Assembly: GCA_947846985.1 (NCBI GenBank)
Contig: CANTUZ010000004.1
Location: forward strand, 5,632,927 to 5,696,926
Direction of reading: 5' to 3'
DNA length: 64,000 bases
Source of the DNA: Fratercula arctica
Taxonomy: Eukaryota > Chordata > Aves > Charadriiformes > Alcidae
Position 1 is the stretch's first letter; every line of letters starts with the position of its first letter. The notes under the pieces were generated by a model that ran no database searches, was not told the origin of the DNA, and saw only the letters and a list, made by a program, of their open reading frames with translations. Of this stretch, positions 9,621-22,630 are shown in pieces. Made by a program: the position numbers and the translations under genes.

Positions 9621-11689
9621 ATTTGCTGAAGGGCACAGGTCTGGGCAATGACTGGGTGTGGTGCAGGTAGGTGAAACTGTAGGTGGACTTCTCAGCATCA
9701 TTGCTGGTTTAGCTAGCTAGATCTTCTGGCACCTGTGTGCTAGAAGCACAACTTCAGTGAACATGCAGACACAGCCCTGATCTAGAGAAGGGAGATGGCG
9801 CCATGGTTGTATCATGTGGAATACCAATAAATGCAGTGCATTGACTGGTTCAAATGGTCTACAGTCCCATTTGATTGCAGTGCCCCCACTGTGCACCCAC
9901 GTACTACGTGGGTGTCCATTTCCAGTTGCACTGAGCAGACCTTTCTGGGCTTCTGACGTGTTGAAAATTGAAGCTGTGATCAACCTGTTCTTTCTTTTAA
10001 TGGATACACAGAGTTTGGCAGAGTTTAAACAGGAGGTAGTAGGTAAGTCAGAAACTCCTGTAGGCCAGACTTCATTCCAGGCCCTTCTCAAGTGCATAAC
10101 AAACGCTTTTTTCATTTACATGATGCATAGCTTATTTTTAAAGAGCTTTTTAGCACCTACTGGCTGGTTACTTGTTTTCAATTAGCAGTTGCTCTTATTA
10201 GTACTTTTACTAGTAATTGTGATTTTGAATTGAAGTATTGGTTTTGTACTTAGACTTACAGATAATTATGAAGTCAAATTATAGGAGGCCTTTTTTCCTA
10301 ATCGTGGTTGTTGGGAGAAGGAGACTTAGTGTTGGAGTGTATAAATCAAAGATTAGTCAGGTGTTTCTCAAGTACATATCTTTGCAATTTGGACCACGCT
10401 GTTTAGGACTCTATGGGCTGCTTAAGTATGCATGAGGAGGAGAACCCTGACTCCACTGGAGTAGTGCAATAGCTTTCCCCCATGTCAGTGGCTCCAGAAT
10501 TTAACTCAATTCACAGCTTCAATCTCTCTCTACATTCTCAATTGACAGTTAGAGTTTCCCCAGCACCCAGTAGCTAAAGGCATCTTTCGCACCACCATGC
10601 AGATTTGTGCTATTCTCTTTCTTTCATGTTTCTTAAACATAATGCTGCTTCACTCGGGGCTTTGCAGCAGATAAACTGCGTATCTACAGAAGACAGCAGG
10701 ATATGTATCAAAATCTGTTGAGCGTCTGACCAGCACTGGCAGAGTGGGCAGCAGGATGTACAGCGCAATGTTTTCTGCTCTGAGTATTTGCGTAACGTAG
10801 CACGGAACATGGGGGAATACTCTCACGGGGGAAAACAAGAAGTAAATCCACAGCAGTTTGAAATGCATTACTCTTATGATGATCTCCTCATGTTTTCCTA
10901 ACAAAAGGCCACGGAACCTCACCCAGCGATTCCGCATTGATGCAAGATTTTAGAAAGATTATTGTTTTTATACAGGGATTCAAATCCAACATGTCCCCAG
11001 GTATGTTGTTCACACAGTTACTTTTCCTTGCTGCTGAACATTTCCACTGGTTTTCCTTTACATTTATCTCTCTTCAGTAGCATGTATGGAGCTATTATGG
11101 TTTTTTCCAATAGATTAGAAAGTCATCTATTCTCCCATTTCTATATTTGTAGATCGTCATTCTCTGTTAAACTTCTCCCATATTAACGTAACAATTGGAG
11201 TTTCCAAAGGCTCCCTATCATCACAAATATCATCAGTAAAGCCCTTGCTTTTCTGGAGATGTTTTTTTCAGCACATTTTCCCAGTAATGATCTCTCTGAA
11301 ACCACAGAGAGCTGTAATAACACCAGCAACTCCTACCAGCTATCCCCCATCTTGTACAATAAGAATAACTTTTGCCTACATATTGCTCTGAGAATGCCTG
11401 TCTGCTTGGGTCTGCTATTACTGTTTCTTTCTTTTCAGAGTCACTGCTTTTCACAAAATCATTCTCCATCTTGGACATGAGACCAGTTTTATCTGTTCTT
11501 TTAATGAACAACTTTGTCTTCTCTGCGTTAAAATATAGTCCAGACCTTACAAAGTGATCTTAGCTCGTCTATATTAATGGCCTGCCCTTCACATTAGTTA
11601 TCAGTCTATAACTTCTTGTAAATTGCAACTTTTTCCAGCAATAATTTTATATTTTTGTTCAGGTCATTCCGTATGGATTTGGTCCATTT
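9621..11689. other. interval between two CR1 pieces
   Basis: About 2 kb with no recognised gene. Frames of 132 codons (minus, 9717-10115) and 123 codons (plus, 9814-10185) overlap each other and resemble nothing known. The part at 10960-11560 is pyrimidine-rich and may be more decayed repeat, but I could not place it. Confidence 0.45.
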
Positions 11690-12110
11690 AATCTGGACCA
11701 CCCTGATATTACACATTGCTGGGGTTTTTATCAAGAATGCTGTAAAGCTGTGAGCCAAAGCCCTACAGAAATTTTACAGAAGTTTCCTTTATCAAACTAA
11801 TTCATAATCTCATGGGAAAATAGGAAGGGTTGCTTTTTTTTTCCTGACAAAACTCATTTTCTATGTTGACTGGCGTTAATTGTACTATCATCCTTTAATT
11901 GTACACTGATTGCTTCCTGTACCAGCCTTTCCATCAGTTTTCCTGACATTGATGTCAGGCAAAATGATCTGCAATTTCCTTATTAAATAATGGAACAATG
12001 CTTGCTTCTCCTCTGTGTTCGGGAACTCACGTGGGATTTCAAGACATGTTTTTCTTAGTTTGGTTCTTTTTAACTTCATCTTACTGAAGTTTTGGGTTAA
12101 TACCCGTTAA
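11690..12110 (-). mobile_element. old CR1 LINE fragment, upstream part of the same consensus
   Basis: Plus-strand text matches the reverse complement of CR1: a GGTTTTTATCAAGAAT segment near 11721, TTTATCAAAC near 11789, and a CCATCAGTTTTCCTGACATTG region near 11931. On the minus strand 11888-12079 still gives a broken peptide with the IPREFPNTEEKQALFHYLIRK pattern in place of the CR1 reverse-transcriptase motif normally read as IPEEWR...PIFKKG. Same orientation as the piece at 9150-9620 and next in consensus order. Confidence 0.7.
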
Positions 12111-15100
12111 ACCGGTATTGTTTTACTTCCTCGTATTTTGGAATCTTCGTAGTGAACAGATGAATTTCTGCTTCGATAGATGACATGAGGAATATTTTAG
12201 TGGCACAGAGCTGATTAATCTTTCAGGTGTTGTTACTATCACTATGAAATCTTCATAACCCAGGCTATAACATTCACAAAAGTGTATATGCAGTTAATTT
12301 CATTGTTTTCTATCTTGCCATAATGAGTAAAACTGCTGGTTAGTCATTGCCCTGGAAACTCTGAAGCATCTGCTGTACTCTAAGGTGCCCAGAAAATTTG
12401 TATCACAATGCAGTCCTGCTACAAATAGGTAAAAGTAATATATTTGGCTAGTGCCAAAGTTTTGAAGCATTTTATGAATCTAAAATTATACACTCTCACT
12501 GACATTATTTACTTAGAGTAATAGAAGACTTGATCTTGTCCAGACCCCAAAGTAATTAAACTGTTGAACATTTCCTATTGACCTATGTGGAAGACATTTT
12601 TGAAATAATAGGTGTTCCTTTGACCCAGCTTGCACTCTACTTAACTGAATAAATGAACTGGTTTTGACCCATTAGGAGGAAACATACTTCAGTAACACTC
12701 TGATCTGATTTACTCCTGAGAGCAAGCATCATTGGTATTCTATATGCATCACTCATACTGGAAAAATAATTATGAATGAAAATCATCACTATACTTTCTA
12801 AAGACCACAACTGGAGCCAGGACTTCTTTGTACTGGAAGCTGTATCACAAATGTATCTCTTGCTTGGGTGGGTATGTCATCAAATATTCACATATTTTTC
12901 TAATTTATAGAAGGAGGAGGGGAATGGAGGTTTGTACCCAGTCCAATACAGAGCCTACAAGTAAACACAGAATGTATCACTGAAGTATTATGCAGTGAGC
13001 ATAAAAAATGTTTTCAGGGCATTTCAGGAGTGCACGGGCATATTCTGGTAATTAAGTAAAGCATTAATCTGCAATTGTGAAAGATAAACAAAAAATTAAA
13101 CAGTAAACAAGGTGACTAGAGAGATTGCTTATGTATATGTAACACTGATATTATAACTTAAAGGTATAACCAAAAAAACTTCACTGTTCTGAAAAAGCAG
13201 GAAAATGTGTAAGAGATTAGTTTGTAACTCAGGCTAACTGCAGCACTGCTAAATGAATAGATTGGGCTTGTATGGCATTTTAATTATACTCAAGAACAAA
13301 ATGTATGGGCACAGTCAGACTGAAAAGAGGTTGTTATACACGAGTCTCTGTCTATTTCTGGATCCCGTTTGATTTTTTTGGAGGGGTATGGCACACTCAG
13401 GATCCTTCCATTTTCTCCTTCAGTTTTCATGCCTGTCCCTCAAGACATCTGTGGTGTAGACATTTGTTCAGCCAAGGGAGTTGGCATGACTGTATTGCCA
13501 GCGTGCCATTGCTGATCCCAAATCAGCCGCAATCTGATGAAGAGGTGTTCCCCACAGTGCCTGTTCATCCTGCCTCATCTCTTTTCTTTTTTAAAGCTTT
13601 GGCTGACCTGAGGACCTGCAGCCTTGAAAACCTTTTGGTACTAGGTAACTAGTTTCTGTCTGGTAAATAAAAGACGAAAATTATTAGGGCAAATCAAGTG
13701 AAGTGGATCTTTAGACTCTCCCATCAAGTAGCTTGGGGTCAGCGCAAGCCTGCCTTCCTGAACAAGTGACGCTGTATTTCTCAAGAAAATAGGGTGTGAT
13801 CCAAGAGCTACCAGGTCCAAATTGTCATGGCTACGTATCTTTGGTGCTCTGTTTCTGAAATTGCTACTTACATTTCATCACTGGCAGGTTGCGCACTGTT
13901 CGGTTTCTGGGGCAGGGGTTGTTCATGGCCACGTGTTTCTGCAGCATTTAGCATAGTTGGTACTTCACAAGTTGCTGTAAAACCAATACAAAGTAAAACA
14001 ATTTTTGTTGGAACCCAAAAACCATTTGCATCTCTTAAAAGCTTTTCTATTAATCAGCGTCCCCTCATTAGATCAATGAGGACAGCAATAGTTGTCACTG
14101 GTCCTATACTACAGATGGCTATAACAAAGTGGAAAGAATATCTGATTTGACTTAGGCTATAGAAAAAGTTTCTGTCATAGCTAAAATTACATCAGATGAA
14201 TCACTTGGTTTTAGTATTGTGTCTAGTCTTCTAATCCACTGGGGAGCTGACTTTTGATCTATCTGTGCTTTCTACAGCCATAGGGGTTACACAGCTGCTT
14301 CTGGCAGCTTATACCATGTCCTAGGAGAGACAGAAAGTTATGTCAATGGCGTGTTGCAGGCTGCAAGCAACACCACCTGATTCTCAGATGTGGCAGACCT
14401 GATTTGGTACCTTTGCTCCCAAACGGATAATGTGAATGTCTGAAAACAGCACGTGCCTCACCGGTGAGTGCCTGATCTGCTGGCCTGTGGGCTCGTGGAG
14501 AAGGAGAAACTCGGCCACTCAAGCCTTGAAAGCAGGTAGTTGGCTCATCCCTTAGTGGGGCCAAGCTCATAGGGGTACTCTGAGGGAGTTCTGGAATATA
14601 ACAGGGATTTAGTGCCTGAATGGGACACTGGTATGCATGTAAGTGGCTCTGTTCAAGTCTTTAGGCAGTCGGTTAGATACCTTGGGATTTAAAATGCCAG
14701 CAGTGCCATATGGAAGGACTCCTGGAAGCCACAGCCAAGCATCAGTGACCAGCTACCTGGGATTTTTCACTTTAAAAATGTAGGCATAATTTTATTTTGG
14801 TACAATATGAGAATGTGAACTATGGCTTTCATCCTTCAAAAGCAAAAAGTCTCATATCTAACAAAGGAGGCAAGTACCTGCATGTTAGCTGTTGTGGCAC
14901 CCCACTTGTAAGGCCTTTAGTGTAGACTTTAGACCAAGGGAGAATCAAACTGTGTGGGAACAAAGCTGCCAGAAAGAGCTAGGTACACGGGGACAGGGAT
15001 ATGGAAATAAGCACGTAATTTTGCTAAATGTTTCCAGTTCAGAACAACAATATTAAGGAGACTTTTGATGACCCTAAAACTCCTTCCAACTGCTTGTGAG

Positions 15101-18100
15101 CTGCTGGCTGCACCTGACATTCCTGCTTTCTGGCTGCAAAGTCTGGTCTCTTTTTAGAAACCCAAAGAAAAAAAACATTTAATTTTTATTTGAGCTTATT
15201 GAATTAATTTTAATTTTATTTATTTCCCAAGTTAAATGATTATGCGGAAACAGAAGTTCGTGTGGTGTTCTAGCAGCTCGAATAACAATCTGAGCAGCCT
15301 TGAGGAAATGAAATGCGACACAGCATGGGCCAGCCTGCGAGGACAGCTGAGCTACGGCCTGGCTTCTCAGTTCATCCTGCACCCAACACATACATACCCC
15401 TCGCTATTTTCCTCCTTTCCATACGAGACTGGACGGGAGAGGTGCAAAATGGACTGAAAGGCAGGATTTGTGTTGGGGGGGGGGTACCTGGCCTTTATCT
15501 GTCATTTTGTTTTCCTTTGTTAGTGATCTAGAAGAGGGATTTCCTGTGCTTTATACGAGTTTGATGCTCGCTAGAGCGCATGGTAAATACTGCCAGTACA
15601 GTAATGTTAACAGAGAAAAGCATATGCAGAAAAGTACATGCAGTACTGGACTTCAATACTTTTATACAGATTCAGATTCATTTATACTGTGTAATCTGAA
15701 TTTGCAGTGTATGCATTTCGATTATAACTGCCAAACTCTCTTTTATCTTTGACAGCTGACTTTATGGGTTTTGTGAGGAAATCGCACCGCTTATTAAGTT
15801 GGTATTGACAGGATTGGATTCTGTGTTTACAGGAGAACAGCTACTGCAGGCCCCCCTGAACAACACCTCTGCCGCTGCTCTTACTTTAGGATCCTGAAAA
15901 CCCAGGATAAATCAGGAAACATTTGCCACTGTGTGTTCTTTCAGTGTAAAGGAAATCCAACATATTATTGATAATTGACCTGAATAGTTCTTTTGATAAA
16001 TTTACATCTCCTCTCAATCTGCTGTTTAAGTGCCTTTCAGACGTGGATTGATTTATCCTTCCAGCATTTCTGTCTTAGGCAAAATCTTTTTGTTAGTTTG
16101 TAGGAGATAAATCACAGCTATTCCCTTTAGTTACTTGATGGCTGACTCTTAATTTCTTGGTCTCTCTCTGTGTGCAAATAAAAATACGACCTTGTTTTGC
16201 TACTCACAAGTAGTTTGGGGAGATAAGAGAATACAGAGTTGTATGGCAGGAAAACTAGCAAAAGGGGGAAAAAAACCCCAAATCAGTCTTCTTGATGGTT
16301 TTGAATTTTTAGTGAGGTTGAAAGATGTTAATTTTACAGGGACTGATCCTCAGTTTAAATGATGCATGGAGTGTAATATTACTACTAAGAAAAACTAATT
16401 TTGCCATTGCTGTAATCTTGTAATTCTATTGCTTCCTAAAGTATGAATTATTTAGAATGGAAAAATGTATAACAAAAAGGATATAAATATATACATATAT
16501 AAACAAAAGGAACAGGAATTCTATAGTGCTTATAGTTACTAATAAGGAAAGAAAATAAAGAAATATAAGTTGTTCTTAAACTAGTCAGTCAAGTTGAAAG
16601 TGAATGCTGCCAAGTTCTCCCAAGTGCTTTCCAGCCATAAAAGCTTGTAGAATGTAGATTTTAACACAGATACAACCCCGCTGAGCATTGAGCTGAAACA
16701 TGCATAGTACTATTGTTTTCATTTGCTTACAGTTTTGACTTGCTGCGCTGGTCCGCAAAGGTTCAGGCTGTTTTTCATTCAGAGTGGCTCAAAGCATTAG
16801 GACAGTTTAGTCACTTTACATCTCAGTAGGAAAGCTTCAGATTGAAACAACCTCCCTCATTCAAAAATAGAGCTTCTTTCTTTTTTTTTTTTTTTCCTCC
16901 AGGAGTCTTGCGGTTTCTGAAGAGCTATGCTCATGAATAGTAATATACAATAATTTCCGAAGCTCTTACTACAAGTTAATTAAAAAAAAAAAAAAAGTCA
17001 TTCAATTTGTGTGTTTATCTGTGTCTTTGAATATCTGGCAGTTCCTTTAACTCCAGGATCCTTCAAATCCACTAACCAGCATCAGGCAAATCTGGTGGAA
17101 AGCTAAAGATAGCAAAATAGTGTGAACATCTCAAAAAAATGAGCCCCACTGAAAAGAGACACAGTGTTAATGCCCTCATTGAGAGGCAGGGTGTCACTGA
17201 ACACCCCTGGAGAGGACATGCCCATGTGGCAGAGAGCTTTACAGCCTCCCAGCGCTGGAGCTTCCACTGGAGCTCTGCACCATCCCAGATGGGTGTTAGA
17301 CAGCGAGGGCTCTCCTGCGCGGGCTCTTCACTGTCTGCAGTGTTAGTATAATTCAATTAAAAATCTGTCAGTCGCAAAATCCAAATAGAAAAAAGTGCAG
17401 CTGGATTGATTCTGATGCTGCCAGAACAGCTCGCCTGCTTCAGGCTGGAATCTACCTGCTCTCTCGCTTCTTTCCCTCTGCTAAGGTTGAACTTAAACAT
17501 TTCTTGCCCACTACTTCAAAAAACCGTGTGAAGATAACCTAACTTTCATTTGCCCTCCTATTTTTACTTTCTTTTTGGAAGGAATCAGAGAAATGTCCCT
17601 CTGCACATTGCCCATGACCCTATAAATACCCTTCCAGCTTACAGGTCAAGAGTAAAGTTCTTTTCTGGTGTCTCTAGTATTCTCGCCACATTTCACCGTA
17701 TTCCTTCTCATTTGTGCTCTTCTCATCACCAGTGCTTGAAAATACCTTATACTGTAGTGCAAAAGCACAATATCGTCTCCTGTTCAAGTCTCCCTCAGAA
17801 AACTCTTCTTTCATAGCATTTAGAAAGACAAGTTAATAGCAATAGAGCCATTATTGTGTGCCCACGCACACTGGTGGTGCTGGTTTATCGCTCTCCTTCT
17901 GATCTCGCCGTGTGCTGCTCACAGATGGGGCTGCTCAGCAAAGGTCCTTGGGACACGGACCAGGCCTTTGTGTTTTGTACATAGTGTTGCTTCTGTTCGC
18001 TGGCTGAATGTCTTGGCCTTTAAAAGGCAACTCTGAGCCCGTCAAAATGTGTTTTATTTAATCAAGAATGTAATTTGGAGATAGCAAATCTCTGTTACAG

Positions 18101-21100
18101 GCCTGAAATTCTCTCTGCGTACTGTTCATGCCAACCCAACTTTGTCCACACAGATGTTCATGAAGCTCTAATAAAAAGAGCTGTAAACACAAAAGAAAAG
18201 GCCTTCAACAGGATGAGAAAAGCTTTTCTTAGTATTACTTTCTTCCTTGTTAACAAAACGGGCAATTTGAGTTCAGGTTAACCTGGGTTTATTCCAAAAA
18301 ATGAGAAAAATATAATGATACTTTATTCCTCAGCAGAGCTGAGCTGAGCACAACACAATGAAATGGAACAATTTAAAGAAAGCTGTTAAAGGTAAAAGCA
18401 TTTGTGTAATCAACAACAATGCTCCCTGCAGTACAGGACATTACAAGAGAGCTGGTTGTGCTGCAGGCCTTGTTGATTTTTCACTAAGTAGAATAGAAAC
18501 TTTCTGCGTAAATCCTTGGGTGCTAAGGCAGGAAGGTGGCTGTGTAATCTGAGCTGTCTGACCTTGGCGAAGTAGCAGTCTGTAAGCTCACTGCCTAAAG
18601 AAATTATTAAAAAAATCAATGCTGGGAGGAGAACTTGCTGTTTTATTAATGTTTATCAGATTAAAGAAATGAAATAACTGAAGCAATACGCCCAGTGCAT
18701 AAAAGCAAGGGAGTGAAAGGAAAAAATGCTTTTGAAGTGTGCCACGGCCTCTCTCAGAGAGCCTCTCATCCATCTCCCCTCCGGTGCATCCTGTCAAACA
18801 GCTGGCATGGGGTGTGCTGCGCAGGCCGACGAGCCGCATCGCTCATACAGCTGTGCTAGCTGGAGCACAGATGCTTTTCACTTGCGCTTGGTAGCTCCTA
18901 GCCAGCTTCCAGAGTTTTGGCAGGATCATTCACAGATGTTTGACACGCAGGGATGAGGCAGAAATTCATTGAAAAGGGATATGAAGTTAATACATAGACT
19001 CGTCTTTATCAGACTCTATAAAGTCCATCTCTGTGGATCTGGTAGGAAATGATATATGCACATTGCATTAAAATTCCTTCTTGAAAGTTATATATCCCAG
19101 AAATTAAGGAAAGAAACCTTTTCTGCTTTATTTGTATGTAAGAACTTTGACGTCCTTGTGAAAGGCACTGATCTGTCACTGCTGGGACCGAGGTCCTTAT
19201 CCACAGAGCACCGCGCATGGCTCGCTCTTCAAAGAGCCTTTTAATGTGCCTGAAAAGTGACTTAGATTTCCTTGTCCTAGATGAGTCTCTGCCTGTTCAC
19301 ATCCCTTGGCTCCCTCAGGTCACTGCAGCTTTGCCAACAGTGAAAGTCGTAATGACTTTCTTATGTTAACACGGTCTACTGGAAAGTGACTGGAATAAAA
19401 ACCCTCACTTCTCGCACGCTGCCAAACAGCCTCCAGATGGGTGGTGGGCTTAGTTCCTACTAACTAGAAGTTTTCATAGAAAGAAGAAAGCTGGAGGCAG
19501 TACATAGACGCCACTTACTTAAGTGCGCGTTCTCCTACAGGTTGTGGTTTAACTCATTCGCTGTCTCTGGCAGCTCTGCAGCCTCTGATTCTCGACCTCA
19601 TTGCTGCTCAGCAGCCTGGCAGAGGTGTGAGGCTGGAGTAGCATCCTTCTCTTCTTCTCAAGACCTCACATGTGCTGTGGTTGACTAAACCTCCCCATCG
19701 AGAGCTTTCACCCTCAGGGCAGTTCCACAGAATACTGCCATCTCCCCCGTGCTCCTCAGTGTTGCTGTTGGAGTGGTCGGGAAGTTGCTTGGGATTAATG
19801 CCAGTACACGAAAGCGCGGGATTTAGACAAAGACCTTTCTCATTATTCCTAAGGACTAAACCAGTCCCTATAGAAGTCAGTGGAAACTGAGGTGGCCCTA
19901 AGTGTACATTTCTAGGAAAAGAAAAAAACAAACTAATGACAGACAAGAAGTGTTTTAACAAGAGAATCTAATTTTTCCCTTTTCACCATATGTTATTCAA
20001 CGTACGGTGTATTTGCTGGCAAAGGAGGGAAGTCTGGGGAATCTATTCATTTTCCTCCACATTTAAACAAACACTTTCTCATACCCATGACCAAGAAAGG
20101 AAGCAAAAGTACTTAGCAAACTTATATTAAGTGTTCTAACTCAATGTTTATATTTTGTTCATGAAAAATATACTGACTGTATTGATAGCATAGTAGCGTT
20201 CAGCTCCTGCAGTCTGATGTGGGAGAATGCTCGGTGAATATTTTTAACCTTGTATGGAAACTTAATTTTGTTTTTCAAAATACCTGCAGCCCAGAACAGT
20301 CTGAGCCATTCTGAAGCGAAAACAGTGGCCTTCAAAGAAAGTTCCTACCACTCCCCCAGGGAAATCATGTCTGGGAGAAAAAAGCCAGGAGTGTCCAGAG
20401 ACAGGTCTCCCTCTGAGGAAATCTGTCACTTCCCCTAACTTCTGAGTATTTTGGTAATATGATTTTAAGACAGAGGTCTTATGAACACCAAGGATACTCC
20501 TATAGGAAGATGATTTCTTTCAACCAGATAGCTGTCTTAGATTAATTCCAAATCACTGCATAATGCCACTACTAGCTAAGGTTTTCTGGATTTGCATTGG
20601 ATGGATAAACCTGTGATTTCACTTACTAATCTGGAGGCTTCTGAAGATAAACACCAATATTTATGAAATTGTACTCTATTCCCCTAAGTCTGTATTTTCA
20701 GGTATCGTGCCAGAAGTTCTTACTTTGGGAAATGTAAATCAGATTTAAAATATGTGATTGAAAGGATAATTTGGTCTTGAGAAGCAAAAATATTTAAATT
20801 TTGTTTACTTTTTAGTCTCGTCTCATTCATTTTGAACATTTCATGCTACAGTTCCCTTGCGTGTAAGTAAACTTTTATTAGTTAAGGATGAGCTGCAGCT
20901 TCCAAATGCAATCTCCAAAGAAAAAGGAAGAATAATGAAGAACAGTTGTATGTTAAGAATACATCTGGAAGATTTGGATAAAAGATTTTGATTTCTTTCC
21001 AGAGCTTATCATCCCAATTATCAAAATAATGGCCCTCCTGCCACAGAAAGGATAAGGCATAAACTGCATTGCATGGCAGATTTTGTATTTTTAATGAACA

Positions 21101-21489
21101 ATGTTGTCATTGTGTGGCTCAGTTTTCCTTAGGAAAGTCCCACATCTTTTGCAGAGTTGAAACAACATGTTGTGCTCTTACGTATTAGCTGCCTTGAAAT
21201 AAATTAAATTAATTGTAATGATGAAAAAAGGAGGAATTATGAAAGACGGGTATTTTATGGCAAGGAGTGGCTCCTTTTTTCATATTTCTGTGATAACAAC
21301 AGGACACACAGATGCACGCCCATCGTTAACCTCACCAAATGCAGTAATGCAGTAGAAAATCACAGGCTTAGGATGAGAAACGGCTGCAGTGATACCCGCA
21401 TTCATCTTTGCTGTCCACTTCACCGTCATATTCTCATCACTACTGCAAAACTTAATAAATTTAAGAAGCACGGTCAGTCTTTATGCATT
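12111..21489. other. long noncoding intergenic stretch
   Basis: No exon, RNA gene or well-preserved transposon recognised. The longest frames (115 codons at 13305-13652 plus, 107 at 13827-14150 plus, 117 at 19608-19961 minus) have no family resemblance. Small items: a G10 run at 15475-15484; a T15 run at 16881-16895 opposite an A15 run at 16982-16996; and a segment at 19840-19900 with the TAGAAGTCAGTGG pattern common in old amniote repeats. Confidence 0.5.
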
Positions 21490-21600
21490 GGGTCAAATTC
21501 TTCTCTTTACCCTGCACTGTATGTTTTGAGTGACTCATTTCCCTAGGGTTTATCTAGATTTATGCCAACGTAGTGAAAAGTAGAAGCTTATTCAAAATTA
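21490..21600. repeat. ancient amniote interspersed repeat copy
   Basis: Contains a GGTCAAATTCTTCTCT segment and a CTAGATTTATGCCAACGTAGTG segment. Together they follow the widely dispersed turtle/crocodile/bird repeat that pairs 'ggccaaattctgctctcagttac' with 'ggatttacaccagtgtaac'. I recognise the pattern from memory and cannot give its family name. Divergence is high. Confidence 0.5.
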
Positions 21601-22020
21601 TATTTTGTCCTCTGTGGGAGATTTGCACCTGAAGTGGTGTTTCTGTCAGAATTGTAAGGAAGCGCCAAATCTGGATGATGGTAATGTGTTTATTTCACCT
21701 TGGTAATTTTGCTTTAAAAGCTGTTACAATTTTTCTTTACTCTATCAGATTAAGCTTTTTCTAAAATAATATTTTTACTGCTTGCCACAATAGTTTACAG
21801 AAATGGTCTTGTCTCTGTCTCCATGGGAATACTTAATACTGCCCCTCAGTCTGAATTTCTCTGAGTGACCAAGGTAGTGGATGATCCAGATCAGCCCTAT
21901 GAACTTTGCTGCCACAGAGGAAGTACAGTAAGAGCTCAGTGTAGATATAGGTTATCTGTATGATCAAATGAAGTAAATTGATATCCTCTGGATTCAAGAA
22001 TATTTGTTCTGATGCTTTAA

Positions 22021-22090
22021 GGACCTTATTCTCCGTAACTCTGTGAGCTTAATTCAGATTTACATTGGTAAGGAGAGGAGATTCAGGTCA
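22021..22090. repeat. ancient amniote interspersed repeat copy
   Basis: GACCTTATTCTCCGTAACTC and ATTCAGATTTACATTGG, followed by GAGATTCAGGTC, follow the same consensus as the copy 0.5 kb to the left. The two may be parts of one element or neighbouring insertions. Confidence 0.5.
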
Positions 22091-22329
22091 TTTTTGCTCA
22101 GAAATAACAGGTATAAAAAGGAAAACAACAAAGGGTCTTGACAATTATTTCTTGGCAATTCCAGCTTCCCGTTAGAAGCAAACACACATGCTTTTTTCCA
22201 AATGACGCAGATGTCTCCGCACATCCATAGCTTGGGAAGACGCAGATGGACTCATGTTTTGAGAAAAAACAACAGGCAGTCAGTTTGGAGAGGAAAAACA
22301 GTCTTTGATATTTTGTGGCTGTTACTTTT

Positions 22330-22630
22330 TGATAGAGGCATGCACACGCAGCCAGCCCTGCCCTAACAGAGGGAGAGCTGGGTAGCCCTACACAATGCTT
22401 CCCCTTGAATGTCCCCAAGCTGCCGGTGCTGGTCTCAGAGCCAGAGTGCGCTCTGCCGTGCACGCGTGGCATGGAGGGAGAGCGCAGCGGGCACGGGCAG
22501 GCTGCGGTGGGACCCGGCCACCAGCTGTGTCCCCACAGCTGTGCTGCGGGGATGGTGGGAGGCCATGCCCAGGCACGGCCGGAGGTAGGTATGCGGCAGG
22601 GGGGGCTTAGCATGGGCCGGGAGAACACCA
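22330..22630. other. isolated GC- and CpG-rich patch
   Basis: About 300 bp with many CpGs, peaking at 22430-22600, inside AT-rich intergenic DNA. All reading frames look compositionally open. The longest (176 codons, minus, 22098-22628) begins at GTG and runs out into AT-rich sequence, so coding is unlikely. The plus strand has a GAG|GTAGGT donor-like site near 22585. It may be an orphan CpG island or a noncoding RNA promoter. Confidence 0.45.

Noticed and set aside
10974..10990. GGATTCAAATCC considered as a tRNA T-arm
   Set aside because: No matching acceptor, D-arm or anticodon arm around it on either strand.
11233..11511. 92-codon minus-strand frame with a TRWGIAGRSCW stretch, considered as a pseudogene
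   Set aside because: No known protein recognised, neighbouring frames are equally open, and the region is pyrimidine-rich and adjacent to CR1 sequence.
11888..12079. 63-codon frame considered as a gene
   Set aside because: It is the decayed reverse-transcriptase part of a CR1 LINE.
16881..16996. T15 and A15 runs facing each other, considered as a hairpin element
   Set aside because: Both are simple homopolymers in AT-rich DNA and the 86-base interval shows no further pairing.
22098..22628. 176-codon minus-strand open frame
   Set aside because: Starts at GTG, composition follows the GC-rich patch then turns AT-rich, overlaps open frames in other phases, and has no family resemblance.
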